Assembly: GCF_000400485.1 (NCBI RefSeq) | Contig: NZ_ASHR01000030.1 | Span: forward strand, 62,001-126,000 | Length of the DNA stretch: 64,000 bases | From: Agrococcus pavilionensis RW1 | GTDB lineage: Bacteria; Actinomycetota; Actinomycetes; Actinomycetales; Microbacteriaceae | Reading direction: 5' to 3' | Shown: positions 42,734 to 52,401 of the stretch, one piece after another | Layout of the letters: each line of letters opens with the position of its first letter | Numbering within the stretch: the first letter of the stretch is position 1 | Program-made: the position numbers and the translations under genes | Notes under the pieces: model-generated | Seen by the model: only the letters and a program-made list of their open reading frames with translations | Database searches by the model: none | What the model was told of the DNA's origin: nothing

Positions 42734-43149
42734 GGGGACCTCACTGGGGCGAGGATCGGCAGCTCGTGCGCGTCGACCCGCCCACTGGGGCACGGCCGGG
42801 ATCGGATGCGCAGTCGTGCTCCGTCGGTACGGTGCCGCCGCGGGCGCGACGGCGTCGCAAGTCTGCGCGCGGCGCGCGAGCCGGTCAAGCCGAACGTGCC
42901 TGATGCGCACGAATGCTGAGGGAGCACCACTTCCCTGAGGTTTCCTTGAGCATCCCGAATGTTGCGTGCCGAGCAATCCGTGTGCCACGCTCACCGCAGT
43001 CGATCTCCCCAGGATCGATCGAAGCACCCCAGCACCGGAGCCCCCAGCTCCAAGGCCCTGTCACGAAGGTCCCTGAAGATGTACGCACAGTCGTGTGCGG
43101 TCGATGCGCTCTGCGCCGGCCGCTCGGCGCGCAAGAAGGCGCGGACGCC
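42734..43149. other. Gap between TetR gene and the pilus operon
   Basis: A 416-base stretch without a supported gene. It contains two CACTGGGGC direct repeats near the TetR start, a GAGGGAG/CTTCCCT hairpin-like element near 42920, and a possible promoter TTGCGT (42962-42967)-N18-CACGCT (42986-42991). That promoter would give pilB a leader of about 150 bases. I looked for a cyclic di-GMP riboswitch pattern and did not find one. Confidence 0.4.
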
Positions 43150-44820
43150 ATGGCGTCGCTGACGTACTTGCTGGCTCGTCGCGGCGAGCTCTCGATAGCT
43201 CGCCGCGACCAGCTGCTCGCCGCCGGCCTCGACGACGAGGGGGCCATCCGCGCCCTCGTCGAGGACGGCACCATCACCGGCGCCCAGGCAGCGCGAGTGC
43301 GCGCCGAGCAGGCCGGCCTGCCGTTCGTCGTCGTGAGCGAGTTGAACGTCGACCGCGTCGCGGTCTCCCGGGTGCCGAGCGCGATCGCGCGCCGGCACAT
43401 CCTCCTCCCCGTCGCCCACGAGGAGGGCCGGCTCGTCGTCGCGATGACCGACCCAGCCGACGTGCTCGCGATCGACGACGTGCGTCAGGCCTCCGGCCTC
43501 GCCGTCGAGCCCGTCGTCGCCGAGCGCGGCGACCTGCTCGCGGCGATCGACCGCTTCCACCGCGCCGACTCCGAGCTGAGCGACATCACCTCCACGATCC
43601 AGGAGGAGCAGGAGCAGGCAGCGGCCGCCGACCCCTTCGGCTTCGGCATGGCCGACGCCGCCGACGAGGACGCCCCGATCGTGCGCTTCGTCAACCTGCT
43701 CGTCAACCAGGCCGTGCAGGACCGCGCGAGCGACATCCACATCGAGCCCGGCGAGTCGTCGGTGCGCGTGCGCTTCCGCGTCGACGGCGTGCTGCACGAG
43801 ATGCAGTCGGCGCCCAAGACGATGCAGCAGGGCATCATCTCGCGGCTCAAGATCATGAGCGACATCGACATCGCCGAGCGCCGCCGCCCGCAGGACGGCC
43901 GCATGTCGGTCATGCACGGCGGCCGCAAGGTCGACCTCCGCGTCGCGACGCTGCCGACGGTGTGGGGCGAGAAGGTCGTCATGCGCATCCTCGACACCGG
44001 CGGCACGCAGCTGCAGCTCTCCGACCTCGGCCTGCTGCCGCACAACTTCGAGCGCTACCAGGCCTCGTACAAGAAGCCCTACGGCATGATCCTCGTCACC
44101 GGGCCCACGGGATCCGGCAAGTCGACGACGCTCTACACGACCCTCAACGCCGTCGCGCGCACCGAGGTCAACGTCATCACCGTCGAGGACCCGGTCGAGT
44201 ACCGGATGCCCGGGGTCAACCAGGTGCAGGTGCACGCGAAGGCGGGCCTCACCTTCGCCGCCGCGCTGCGCTCGATCCTGCGCTCCGACCCCGACGTCGT
44301 GCTCATCGGCGAGATCCGCGACCACGAGACGGCGCAGATCGCGATCGAGGCGTCGCTCACGGGCCACCTCGTGCTCTCGACCCTGCACACGAACGACGCC
44401 CCGAGCGCCGTCACGCGCCTGACCGAGATGGGCATCGAGCCCTTCCTCGTCGGCTCGGCTCTCGACTGTGTCGTCGCGCAGCGCCTCGCGCGCCGGCTCT
44501 GCGACCGCTGCAAGGAGCCCGACCTCCGGGGCGCCGAGCAGTTCGCGGCGATGGGCTTCGAGGTCACGGGCCAGCTGGGCGTGCACCGCGCCGTCGGCTG
44601 CACGCACTGCTCCGGCACCGGCTACCGCGGCCGCATCGCGATCCACGAGGTCATGACGGTCTCGGAAGAGATCGAGCGGCTCACGGTCGAGCGCGCCTCG
44701 ACCTCCGAGGTCGCTCGCGTCGCCTCGCAGCAGGGCATGCGCTCGCTGCGGCAGGACGCGTGGGAGAAGGCGACCCTCGGCCTCACGACGGTCGAGGAAG
44801 TGCAGCGGGTGATCGTATGA
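43150..44820 (+). CDS. pilB: Type IV pilus assembly ATPase
   Basis: A 556-residue secretion ATPase. Its N-terminal MshEN-type region (about 1-150) is followed by the ATPase core with Walker A GPTGSGKST (about 318-326), an Asp box (SDIHIEPGESSVRVRFRVDG), Walker B VVLIGEIRD and the His box. It also has a tetracysteine zinc site (CDRCKEPD and CTHCSGTGYRGR). It powers pilin polymerisation at the inner face of the membrane. The ATG at 43150 gives MASLTYLLARRG, a normal PilB start. First gene of an eleven-gene operon; its stop overlaps pilT (ATGA). Confidence 0.95.
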   Translation: MASLTYLLARRGELSIARRDQLLAAGLDDEGAIRALVEDGTITGAQAARVRAEQAGLPFVVVSELNVDRVAVSRVPSAIARRHILLPVAHEEGRLVVAMTDPADVLAIDDVRQASGLAVEPVVAERGDLLAAIDRFHRADSELSDITSTIQEEQEQAAAADPFGFGMADAADEDAPIVRFVNLLVNQAVQDRASDIHIEPGESSVRVRFRVDGVLHEMQSAPKTMQQGIISRLKIMSDIDIAERRRPQDGRMSVMHGGRKVDLRVATLPTVWGEKVVMRILDTGGTQLQLSDLGLLPHNFERYQASYKKPYGMILVTGPTGSGKSTTLYTTLNAVARTEVNVITVEDPVEYRMPGVNQVQVHAKAGLTFAAALRSILRSDPDVVLIGEIRDHETAQIAIEASLTGHLVLSTLHTNDAPSAVTRLTEMGIEPFLVGSALDCVVAQRLARRLCDRCKEPDLRGAEQFAAMGFEVTGQLGVHRAVGCTHCSGTGYRGRIAIHEVMTVSEEIERLTVERASTSEVARVASQQGMRSLRQDAWEKATLGLTTVEEVQRVIV

Positions 44821-46055
44821 GCATCGACGTCCAGGGCATGCCGACGCGAGCGGCGCTGCGCCAGCAGTGGGCGCAGTCGGCGGCGCCCGCCGCGGCAGCG
44901 CCCGAGTTCCCGACCCCGACCGGCACCGACGGCGACCTGCTGCTCGCGCTCGAGACCGTCGTGCGCGCCGGCGCCTCCGACCTGCACGTGACGGCGGATG
45001 CGCATCCGACGATGCGCCTGGACGGCAAGCTCCTGCCGCTCGAGGAGTACGGCGTCTGGTCGGCCGCCCGCGTGCAGGCGGCGCTCACCGCGATCATGAC
45101 GCCCGAGCAGCGGGAGATCTTCGAGCAGGAGCTCGAGCTCGACTTCGCCTACGACCTGAGCGCCGAGGCGCGGTTCCGCGTCAACATCTACCAGCAGCGC
45201 TCCGCGCGGGGCGCGGCGTTCCGCCTCATCCCCACGCGCATCCGGACCGTCGAGGAGCTCGACCTGCCCGCGGGCATCACGCGGTTCGCGACCCTGCCGC
45301 GCGGGTTGGTGCTCGTCACCGGACCGACCGGTTCGGGCAAATCGACGACGCTCGCGGCGCTCATCGACCTCATCAACCGCACGCGCGCGGAGCACATCGT
45401 GACGGTCGAGGACCCGATCGAGTTCATGCACCAGCACAAGAAGGCGGTCGTCAACCAGCGCGAGGTCGGGCACGACACCCACTCATTCGCCGCGGCCCTC
45501 AAGCACGTGCTGCGCCAGGACCCCGACGTCATCCTCGTCGGCGAGATGCGCGACCTCGAGACGATCTCGGTCGCCCTCACCGCCGCCGAGACCGGCCACC
45601 TCGTCTTCGCGACCCTGCACACGCAGTCGGCGGCGCAGACGATCGACCGCATCATCGACGTCTACCCGCCGCACCAGCAGGGCCAGGTGCGGGCGCAGCT
45701 CGCCGCGACGCTGCAGGGCATCGTCTGCCAGACGCTCGTGCCGCGCGCGAGCGGCAAGGGCCGCGTCGCCGCGAGCGAGATCCTCATCGCCACCTCCGCC
45801 GTCTCGAACCTCATCCGCGAGGGCCAGATCCACCAGATCGGCAGCGCTCTGCAGTCGGGCGGCTCGCTCGGCATGCGCACGCTCGACCAGCACCTCGCCG
45901 ACCTCGTGAACCGCGGAGTCATCAAGGAGGATGCGGCGCGCGAGAAGGCGCACAACGTCGACGAGCTGCGCGGCATGCTCGCGACCGGCGGCATGGCGCC
46001 CGCGCTCGACACGGGCGTCGACTTCGGCGACTCCTTCTCGAGGGGGCAGCGATGA
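44817..46055 (+). CDS. pilT: Type IV pilus retraction ATPase
   Basis: A 412-residue ATPase with the PilT N-terminal domain (ASDLHVTADAHPTMRLDGKLLPL), Walker A GPTGSGKST (about 169-177), Walker B VILVGEMRD and the PilT-typical LRQDPDV and AAETGHLVFATLHTQSA motifs. It lacks the zinc tetracysteine site, as expected for a retraction ATPase. The ATG overlaps the pilB stop and the TGA overlaps pilC. Its presence implies retractile pili. Confidence 0.93.
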   Translation: MSIDVQGMPTRAALRQQWAQSAAPAAAAPEFPTPTGTDGDLLLALETVVRAGASDLHVTADAHPTMRLDGKLLPLEEYGVWSAARVQAALTAIMTPEQREIFEQELELDFAYDLSAEARFRVNIYQQRSARGAAFRLIPTRIRTVEELDLPAGITRFATLPRGLVLVTGPTGSGKSTTLAALIDLINRTRAEHIVTVEDPIEFMHQHKKAVVNQREVGHDTHSFAAALKHVLRQDPDVILVGEMRDLETISVALTAAETGHLVFATLHTQSAAQTIDRIIDVYPPHQQGQVRAQLAATLQGIVCQTLVPRASGKGRVAASEILIATSAVSNLIREGQIHQIGSALQSGGSLGMRTLDQHLADLVNRGVIKEDAAREKAHNVDELRGMLATGGMAPALDTGVDFGDSFSRGQR

Positions 46056-47278
46056 CCTCGACGAAGACGTGGGCCTACAAGGGCCGCGAGCGCGGTGGCA
46101 AGCTCGTGAAGGGCAAGCTCGACGCGCCCACGCAGGCGGCCGCGCTCTCGCGCATGCGCGACATGGGGCTCTCGCCCGTCAGCGTCGACGAGTCGGCGAT
46201 GGGCACGGGCCTCAACCGCGAGATCAACCTGAGCTTCGGCCAAGCCGTCAAGCTCAAGGACCTCTCGGTCATGGCGCGGCAGATGTCGACGATGATCGGC
46301 GCCGGCCTCTCGCTCCTCCGCACCCTGCACATCCTCTCGGAGCAGACGGAGAACAAGACGCTCGCGAAGGTGCTCACCGAGGTGCGCGGCGACATCGAGA
46401 CCGGTGGCACGCTCTCGCAGGCGTTCGGCAAGCACCGGAACGTCTTCCCGCCGCTCATGATCCACCTCATCGCCGCGGGCGAGACGGGCGGCTTCCTCGA
46501 CGACGCGCTCGACGCGGTCGCGACGGCCTTCGAGAAGGAGGTCAAGCTCAAGAGCACCGTGCAGTCGGCGATGGCCTACCCGATCGTCGTCGTCGGGATG
46601 GCGATCGTCGCGGTCATCGCGATGATCTGGTTCATCGTGCCGATCTTCGAGGGCATGTTCTCCGACCTCGGGGGAGCGCTGCCGCTCCCGACGCAGATCC
46701 TCGTCACCATCTCGGCGAACATGGTGTGGCTCGGGCCGCTGCTCTTCGTCGCGGCGATCGCCTTCAGCGTCTGGTGGGGCAAGAACAAGCACGCGCCCGA
46801 GGTGCGGGCGGTGCTCGACCCGGCGCTGCTGAAGCTGCCGGTCTTCGGCGAGCTGCTGCGCAAGATCGCCCTCGCGCGATTCACCCGCAACTTCGCGGCG
46901 CTGCTCAAGGCCGGCGTGCCGATCGTGCTCGCGCTGCAGGTCGTCGGCGAGATCTCGGGCAACAGCGTCATCCTGCAGGCGTCGAACCGCATCGCCGACG
47001 CCGTCCGCGAGGGCCGACCGGTCGCCGAGCAGCTCGCGCTCGAGCCCGTCTTCCCACCGATGGTCGTGCAGATGGTCGCGGTCGGCGAGGACGCCGGCTC
47101 GATGGAGCTCATGCTCTCGAAGATCGCCGACTCCTACGACAGCGACATCGAGTCCACGACGGCGCAGATGACCTCGATCATCGAGCCGATCCTCATCGCG
47201 GGCGTCGGCGCACTCATCGGCGGCATGATCATCGCCCTCTACATGCCCGTCTTCTCCATCTTCGAGCAGATCAACTGA
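46052..47278 (+). CDS. pilC: Type IV pilus inner-membrane platform protein
   Basis: A 408-residue T2SSF-family protein with two homologous cytoplasmic domains (GETGGFLDDALD and the second GEDAGSMELMLSKIADSYDS) separated by hydrophobic helices (about 170-192 and 218-240), plus a C-terminal membrane helix. PilC anchors the ATPases and guides pilin loading. The ATG overlaps pilT (ATGA). Confidence 0.93.
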   Translation: MTSTKTWAYKGRERGGKLVKGKLDAPTQAAALSRMRDMGLSPVSVDESAMGTGLNREINLSFGQAVKLKDLSVMARQMSTMIGAGLSLLRTLHILSEQTENKTLAKVLTEVRGDIETGGTLSQAFGKHRNVFPPLMIHLIAAGETGGFLDDALDAVATAFEKEVKLKSTVQSAMAYPIVVVGMAIVAVIAMIWFIVPIFEGMFSDLGGALPLPTQILVTISANMVWLGPLLFVAAIAFSVWWGKNKHAPEVRAVLDPALLKLPVFGELLRKIALARFTRNFAALLKAGVPIVLALQVVGEISGNSVILQASNRIADAVREGRPVAEQLALEPVFPPMVVQMVAVGEDAGSMELMLSKIADSYDSDIESTTAQMTSIIEPILIAGVGALIGGMIIALYMPVFSIFEQIN

Positions 47279-47346
47279 CTCGCTCGACCCATACGTATCC
47301 CTTCCCCTGTCCCAACCCCAACCCAACAAGTAAGGAACCACCCATC

Positions 47347-47805
47347 ATGCAGAAGATGCTTCAGCTGCTCGGCGACCGCCGCGCAATGCTGCAGGAGGAA
47401 GGCAAGTCGCAGCGCGGCTTTACCCTCGTCGAGCTCCTCGTCGTCGTCATCATCATCGGCATCCTCGCCGGCATCGCGATCCCCGTCTTCCTGAACCAGC
47501 GCGAGAGCGCGTGGCGTGCCGAGGTCGAGTCGGATCTGAAGAACGCAGCTCTCGCTGCAGAGACGTACTCAGTGCAAAAGGGCGGCAGCTACGACGGGCT
47601 GACCCTGGACAAGCTCGTGGAGCAGGGCTTCGAGACGAATGTGGCGGGGACTGGCTACCTGACCGTTGTCGAGACGGACAGCAACTTCACGATCGTCGCG
47701 AAGCACCCTGACCTCGGCGGCGACACGCTGAAGTACGACAGCAATGCTGGCGGACTGCAGGAGTGGGTCGAAGCCACGACTCCGCCCACGACGCCTAGCA
47801 ACTAA
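47347..47805 (+). CDS. pilA: Major type IV pilin
   Basis: A 152-residue prepilin. A 24-residue leader ends in Gly24 and is followed by FTLVELLVVVIIIGILAGIAIP, the canonical N-terminus with Glu at +5. The C-terminal part is a short, hydrophilic pilin head with no cysteines visible. An AAGGA ribosome binding site precedes the ATG at 47347, and a 68-base gap follows pilC, allowing higher expression of the pilin. Codon use from about 47500 is less GC-biased than in pilB-pilC. Confidence 0.93.
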   Translation: MQKMLQLLGDRRAMLQEEGKSQRGFTLVELLVVVIIIGILAGIAIPVFLNQRESAWRAEVESDLKNAALAAETYSVQKGGSYDGLTLDKLVEQGFETNVAGTGYLTVVETDSNFTIVAKHPDLGGDTLKYDSNAGGLQEWVEATTPPTTPSN

Positions 47806-47861
47806 TCGGCGTTCGCGTGGTGGCTGGTCCAGTGCCACGCGATTCAAGAGAGGAGAGCGCC

Positions 47862-49193
47862 ATGCGAGGCCTACGCGAGCCTCTTCGGATCACCAACCAA
47901 GGTGACCGCGGTATGACGCTCATCGAGGTGATGGTCGCGATGTTCGTCTTCGCGATCATCTCGACGCTGGTGCTCTCCTCTCTCGTTCAGGTTCTGTCCG
48001 TCAACCGGGCATCCTCGATGCAGCACGTCGCGGCCAACCTTGCCGCGCAGGAGCTCGAACGCGCCCGCGCCACCACCGACCTGTTCGCGCTCACGAGCGA
48101 AGAGCGCGCGGTCACCGTGAACGGCACGACATTCGCGATCGACAGGGACGCTGTCTGGGTCAGCGAGAGCGATGACCAGGCGGCGTGCGGCGCGGGTGGC
48201 GGCAACCTGCGGTTCAAGCGTGTGAACGTCACCGTCAGATGGTCCGGGATGTCGCCATCGCAGGCGCCCGTGCGCGCCGACACCATCATCGACCCGTCGC
48301 AGCGCCTCAATGACCCCTCGACCGGCACCGTGCTTGTCTCGGTGATCGACGCCGAAGGGTTCGGCGTCGCCAATGCGACGGTGTCCCTCACCGCGACTGC
48401 AAACGGTGCGCCGCGCGCCCCGGTGCAGACCGACGCTGAGGGCTGCGCCTACCTGCTCGAGGTGGCGCGCGGCACCTACACGGTCTCCGTGTCCAAGCTC
48501 AACTACGTCGGCCTCGCGCTCGACCCGACGCCGAAGCAGGCCGACATCGCCGTCGAGGCCGGCTCGACCTCGAGCCTCGGCTTCCAGTACGACGAAGCGG
48601 CGACGATCACCGCTCGGCTCGCTGCCGGCTCCCAGGTGCGCCTGCCGACGAACCTTCCGATGACGTTCGTCAGCACCTATGGCGTCGTGACGCAGGCCGT
48701 CACGACCACCGCCACCTCGACCGTGACCCAACGCACCGTGAAGGTGCACCCGCGCGTCAACTACCGAATCTTCGCGGGCAACTACGGCAGGAACACCGGT
48801 GCTGAATGCACCGCGCCCGACCCGAACGCCTGGCCCGCGGTCACCCTCGGCGGCGTCGCGTACGCAGCGGGCGCCGCCCCCGAGATCAACTTGCCGAAGC
48901 GCGGCTCGCTCACCGTCGACGTGCCGATGGGGACTGTGTCGGTCCGTGGGCAGGTGCGGGGGCTCCGCGCCACCGCTGCACCGGGCGCACCTGGAGACCC
49001 CACGTGTGCCTCGACGATCGTGCACGAGTTCGGCGATGTCTCGGCCAACTCGACGGTCGTCATCGCCCTTCCGTACGGCACCTGGGCGCTCACAGATCGC
49101 AACGGCGTGGCTGTCTCCGGGGTGACCGTCTCAGGCAACGACACGGCGGTGGCCAACGTGGTGACCCTGGATCCCAGAGAGGTCGTGCCATGA
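47862..49193 (+). CDS. Minor pilin (PilV-like) with embedded carboxypeptidase-regulatory-like domain
   Basis: A 443-residue prepilin, far longer than usual minor pilins. A 17-residue leader ends at Gly17 before MTLIEVMVAMFVFAIISTL, with Glu at +5. Residues about 135-215 form a CnaB/carboxypeptidase-regulatory-like beta-sandwich (GTVLVSVIDAEGFGVANATVSL, GTYTVSVSKLNYVG), and a second beta-rich Thr/Val-rich part follows. Such domains often mediate adhesion or extend from the pilus tip. A strong AGAGAGGAGAG ribosome binding site precedes the ATG. The stop overlaps the next gene (ATGA). Confidence 0.82.
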   Translation: MRGLREPLRITNQGDRGMTLIEVMVAMFVFAIISTLVLSSLVQVLSVNRASSMQHVAANLAAQELERARATTDLFALTSEERAVTVNGTTFAIDRDAVWVSESDDQAACGAGGGNLRFKRVNVTVRWSGMSPSQAPVRADTIIDPSQRLNDPSTGTVLVSVIDAEGFGVANATVSLTATANGAPRAPVQTDAEGCAYLLEVARGTYTVSVSKLNYVGLALDPTPKQADIAVEAGSTSSLGFQYDEAATITARLAAGSQVRLPTNLPMTFVSTYGVVTQAVTTTATSTVTQRTVKVHPRVNYRIFAGNYGRNTGAECTAPDPNAWPAVTLGGVAYAAGAAPEINLPKRGSLTVDVPMGTVSVRGQVRGLRATAAPGAPGDPTCASTIVHEFGDVSANSTVVIALPYGTWALTDRNGVAVSGVTVSGNDTAVANVVTLDPREVVP

Positions 49194-49882
49194 CGGCCGA
49201 CAGCCGCGACCGCGGCATGACGCTCGTGGAGCTGCTCGTCGCCATCTCGCTGCTCGCGATCGCGACCACGCTGATCACCGCGATGGTGGTGACCCTGGCG
49301 CGCAGCTCGACGCGGCAGGAAGCGGAGCAGTACAGCTCGCGCACCGCAGCCGTCGCGCTCGATCAGGTGGGGCGGGTCGTGCGCGGAGCGACGCCGACGC
49401 TGCACGCCAACGGCTGGCAGCAGCTGCCCGCCGTCGTCGAGGCACGCGCGGACCGCGTCCGATTGAGCACGTACCTCGAAACCGACGCCGACAACCCGGC
49501 GCCCACGCTCGTCGAGCTGCGCATCGACGCGGCGAGCGGCACCATGACGGAGACGCGCTGGGCGTCCTACCGCTCCGGCGGGGTGTGGGCATTCCAAAGC
49601 ACACCGTTCAGGACGCGCGCGATCCTCGCAGGAGTCTTGCCACCTGGTCGATCGTTGCCGTCGGGGGGCTCCGTGGGGCGTGCGTTCGACTACTTCGCAG
49701 CCGACGGACGCGCGCTGCCGCTGCCGACGAGCGGGCAGCTCACCGACGCGCAGCGCGCGGAGGTCTCGTCGATCCACGTCGCCCTGGCAGTGCAGGCGCA
49801 GCCCGGCACCGCGGCCGCCCCCGCTGTCATCGAGACGACCGTCATGATGCCGAACATCCCCGAACCGGACGAGGAGGACTGA
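49190..49882 (+). CDS. Minor pilin (PilW-like)
   Basis: A 230-residue prepilin with a 9-residue leader ending in Gly9 and MTLVELLVAISLLAIATTLI, with Glu at +5. The head is beta-rich and hydrophilic. The order after the major pilin and before a PilX-like protein is that of minor pilin clusters priming pilus assembly. The start overlaps the preceding stop and the end shares one base with the next start (TGATG). Confidence 0.82.
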   Translation: MTADSRDRGMTLVELLVAISLLAIATTLITAMVVTLARSSTRQEAEQYSSRTAAVALDQVGRVVRGATPTLHANGWQQLPAVVEARADRVRLSTYLETDADNPAPTLVELRIDAASGTMTETRWASYRSGGVWAFQSTPFRTRAILAGVLPPGRSLPSGGSVGRAFDYFAADGRALPLPTSGQLTDAQRAEVSSIHVALAVQAQPGTAAAPAVIETTVMMPNIPEPDEED

Positions 49883-51567
49883 TGCGCAAGAACCTGCAGA
49901 TCCTCAGCGAGCAGCGCGATCGCGGCGCCGCGCTGATCCTCGTCATCGGCATCGGCGCGCTCGTGACTGCGCTGATCGCCACCGCGATCGTCGTCGCGGT
50001 GAACGGCTCGCGCCACGCTCGCAACGACGTCGACCGGCAGGGAGCGCTCGCGGCCGCCTACGCCGGCGTGGAGGAGTACCAGAGCCGCCTCGATGCGGAT
50101 CCGGGCTATGTGAACTCGGGCAACGACGACGCCGCGTTCAGCGCGGGAAGCGGGCTCATCGACGATGTCAGCAACCCGGCGCTGGGCTACGGCGGCAGCT
50201 GGGCCGACGTGCCCGGCTCAGACGGCACCGCGAGCTACCGTTACGCGGTCGACACGTCGCGGTATGACACCGAGGGCACCATCCGACTGCAGTCGACCGG
50301 TCGCGTCGGCGATGAGACGCGGACCGTCGTCGTCGACCTCCGGCAGGACGAGTTCCTCAACTACCTCTACTTCACCGATTACGAGATCCAGGATCCCGCG
50401 GTGTCGCGCAGGACGGACGCGTGCAAGAAGTACTCCTATCAGGGACGCGACGACACCTACTGCGGCATCATCCAGTTCGGCAACGGCGACCGCGTGCTCG
50501 GGGAAGTGCACTCGAACGACACGATCTACGCGTGCCAGGCGACATTCGACGGGACCGTCACGACCGCTTGGGCACGGCCGTCCGGCGTTCGGTACCTCAG
50601 GACGAGCGACTGCAACCGAACCCCCGTGTTCGAGGTGCGCGATCCTGTGCGCGGCAACTCGCCGCTGTACCGCCGCGCGCTCCAGATGCCGGAGACCAAC
50701 ACCGAGATCCGCGCTGACGCGATCGAGTCCGGCTGCCTGTACACGGGGCCGACCAGCATCACGTTCACCGCCGACGGGCGGATGGCGATCAAGTCGCCGT
50801 GGACGCGAGTCACCAGGCCAGGAGCTGCAGTGCCGAACCCGCCCGAATGCGGAGACCCGGCCTCGGTTCGCGCTGGCACGACGATCCCGGTGCCGAACGG
50901 CGCCGCCATCTACGTGCAGACCGTGCCAGGAGCCGGGGATGTCAACTACTGGACGACCAACAAGCCGAGCTGCGGACGGGGGAACCCGGTCGGATATCCG
51001 CGCAGCGATGAATCGATCCCGGCAGAGGTCGACGGTGTGCCCGCCTACGGCTGCCAGAACGGCGACATCTTCGTCCAGGGCACGCTCGACGGGCAGGTCA
51101 CGCTCGCGGCCCAGAACTACGTCTACGTCGTCGGCAGCACGATGTACGAGGACCCCGACGACGACATGCTCGGCCTCATCGGCAACAACATGGTCTGGGT
51201 CTGGAACCCGATCATCAACAGCCGGACGGAGCCGCGCAACGTGACGATCCACGCCGCGATCCTGTCCCTCCGCAGCTTCACCGTGCAGAACACCGCTGAA
51301 TACGCTCGGGCCGACAGCCGACTCAGCGCCACCCCGACGCTGACCGTTCGCGGATCCATCGCCCAGCGATACCGCGGGATCGTCTACACGAGCTGGAGCT
51401 CGGGCTGGACGTCCTACAGCACGGGCTACACCAAGAACTACCAGTACGACTCACGATTGCGGTTCCGCTCGCCGCCCCACTTCCTATCCCCGGTCGCGAC
51501 ACGCTACGGCATCTCGACGTGGATCGAGTCCCCTCCCGCGTACGACGCCCAAGGGAACGAGCGGTGA
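49882..51567 (+). CDS. Minor pilin-like protein (PilX-like) with large head
   Basis: A 561-residue protein whose N-terminus (residues 1-15, then AALILVIGIGALVTALIATA) resembles PilX/GspK pseudopilins, which lack Glu at +5. The long C-terminal part has many aromatic residues, several Cys (for example CKKYSY, YCGII, DCNR, YGCQ) and repeated Asn/Gly motifs, and may be a tip adhesin or scaffold. I recognise no domain. GC content looks lower than in pilB-pilC. The stop overlaps the pilD GTG (GTGA). Confidence 0.75.
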   Translation: MRKNLQILSEQRDRGAALILVIGIGALVTALIATAIVVAVNGSRHARNDVDRQGALAAAYAGVEEYQSRLDADPGYVNSGNDDAAFSAGSGLIDDVSNPALGYGGSWADVPGSDGTASYRYAVDTSRYDTEGTIRLQSTGRVGDETRTVVVDLRQDEFLNYLYFTDYEIQDPAVSRRTDACKKYSYQGRDDTYCGIIQFGNGDRVLGEVHSNDTIYACQATFDGTVTTAWARPSGVRYLRTSDCNRTPVFEVRDPVRGNSPLYRRALQMPETNTEIRADAIESGCLYTGPTSITFTADGRMAIKSPWTRVTRPGAAVPNPPECGDPASVRAGTTIPVPNGAAIYVQTVPGAGDVNYWTTNKPSCGRGNPVGYPRSDESIPAEVDGVPAYGCQNGDIFVQGTLDGQVTLAAQNYVYVVGSTMYEDPDDDMLGLIGNNMVWVWNPIINSRTEPRNVTIHAAILSLRSFTVQNTAEYARADSRLSATPTLTVRGSIAQRYRGIVYTSWSSGWTSYSTGYTKNYQYDSRLRFRSPPHFLSPVATRYGISTWIESPPAYDAQGNER

Positions 51568-52391
51568 TCGCCGCGATCGCGGGAGTCACCGGCGGCTTCG
51601 GCCTGCTCATCGGCTCCTTCCTCAATGTCGTGATCTTCCGCGTTCCGGCCGGGCGCTCGATCGTGAACCCGCCGAGCGCGTGCGGTGGCTGTGGCGTACG
51701 CATCCGGCCGTTCGACAACGTGCCGGTGCTCAGCTGGCTGCTGCTGCAAGGTCGGTGCCGCGACTGCAGCGCTCGCATCTCGCCGCGATATCCGATGATC
51801 GAGCTGCTCACCGGGCTCGTGTTCGCCGGTGTCGCGTTGCGGTTCGCGCCGTGGGAGGCACTCGAGCAGTCATCGCTCGCCGCGATGGGGCCGGTCGCCG
51901 AGACGCTCGCGTTCGCGGTGCTCGCTGCCGTCGGGATCGCGCTCGCGTGGATCGATCTCGACACGCAGCGGCTGCCGGATGTCATCGTGCTGCCGTCGTA
52001 CTTGGTCGTCGGCGCGCTGCTCCTTGCAGCCGCCGCCGCGACGGGAGACTGGGGAGCGCTGCTGAGGGCGGCAGCCGGCGCAGCGATCCTCTTCGCCGCG
52101 TACTTCGCCATGGCGTTCGCCTACCCGGCCGGCATGGGGCTCGGCGACGTCAAGCTCGCGGGCCTGCTCGGCCTGGCGCTGGGCTGGCTGGGCTGGGGCG
52201 AGCTCGCGGTCGGCGGGTTCGGCGCCTTCCTGCTCGGCGGTGCGTTCGCACTCGTGCTCGTCGCACTCGGCCGTGCCAAGCGCGGCAGCGGCATCCCGTT
52301 CGGCCCCTGGATGCTGCTCGCAGCCGCGGTGGCCGTCTTCGCAGGCGAGCCGATCTGGCACGGATACCTGCAGCTCGTAGGACTGGAATAA
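51564..52391 (+). CDS. pilD: Prepilin peptidase / N-methyltransferase
   Basis: A 275-residue membrane aspartic protease with about eight helices. The N-terminal methyltransferase domain has two CxxC pairs (Cys40/Cys43 and Cys65/Cys68). The peptidase aspartates are Asp131 (WIDLDTQRLPD) and Asp195 (GLGDVKLAG). It cleaves the Gly-Phe/Met bond of the prepilins encoded just upstream and methylates the new N-terminus. Both activities look intact. GTG start in a GTGA overlap with the PilX-like gene. Confidence 0.93.
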   Translation: MIAAIAGVTGGFGLLIGSFLNVVIFRVPAGRSIVNPPSACGGCGVRIRPFDNVPVLSWLLLQGRCRDCSARISPRYPMIELLTGLVFAGVALRFAPWEALEQSSLAAMGPVAETLAFAVLAAVGIALAWIDLDTQRLPDVIVLPSYLVVGALLLAAAAATGDWGALLRAAAGAAILFAAYFAMAFAYPAGMGLGDVKLAGLLGLALGWLGWGELAVGGFGAFLLGGAFALVLVALGRAKRGSGIPFGPWMLLAAAVAVFAGEPIWHGYLQLVGLE

Positions 52392-52401
52392 GGGGGATCC
52401 G

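Noticed and set aside
42734-43149. Cyclic di-GMP riboswitch in the pilB leader
   Set aside because: The conserved GEMM core and tetraloop receptor pattern are not present; only hairpins and direct repeats are seen.
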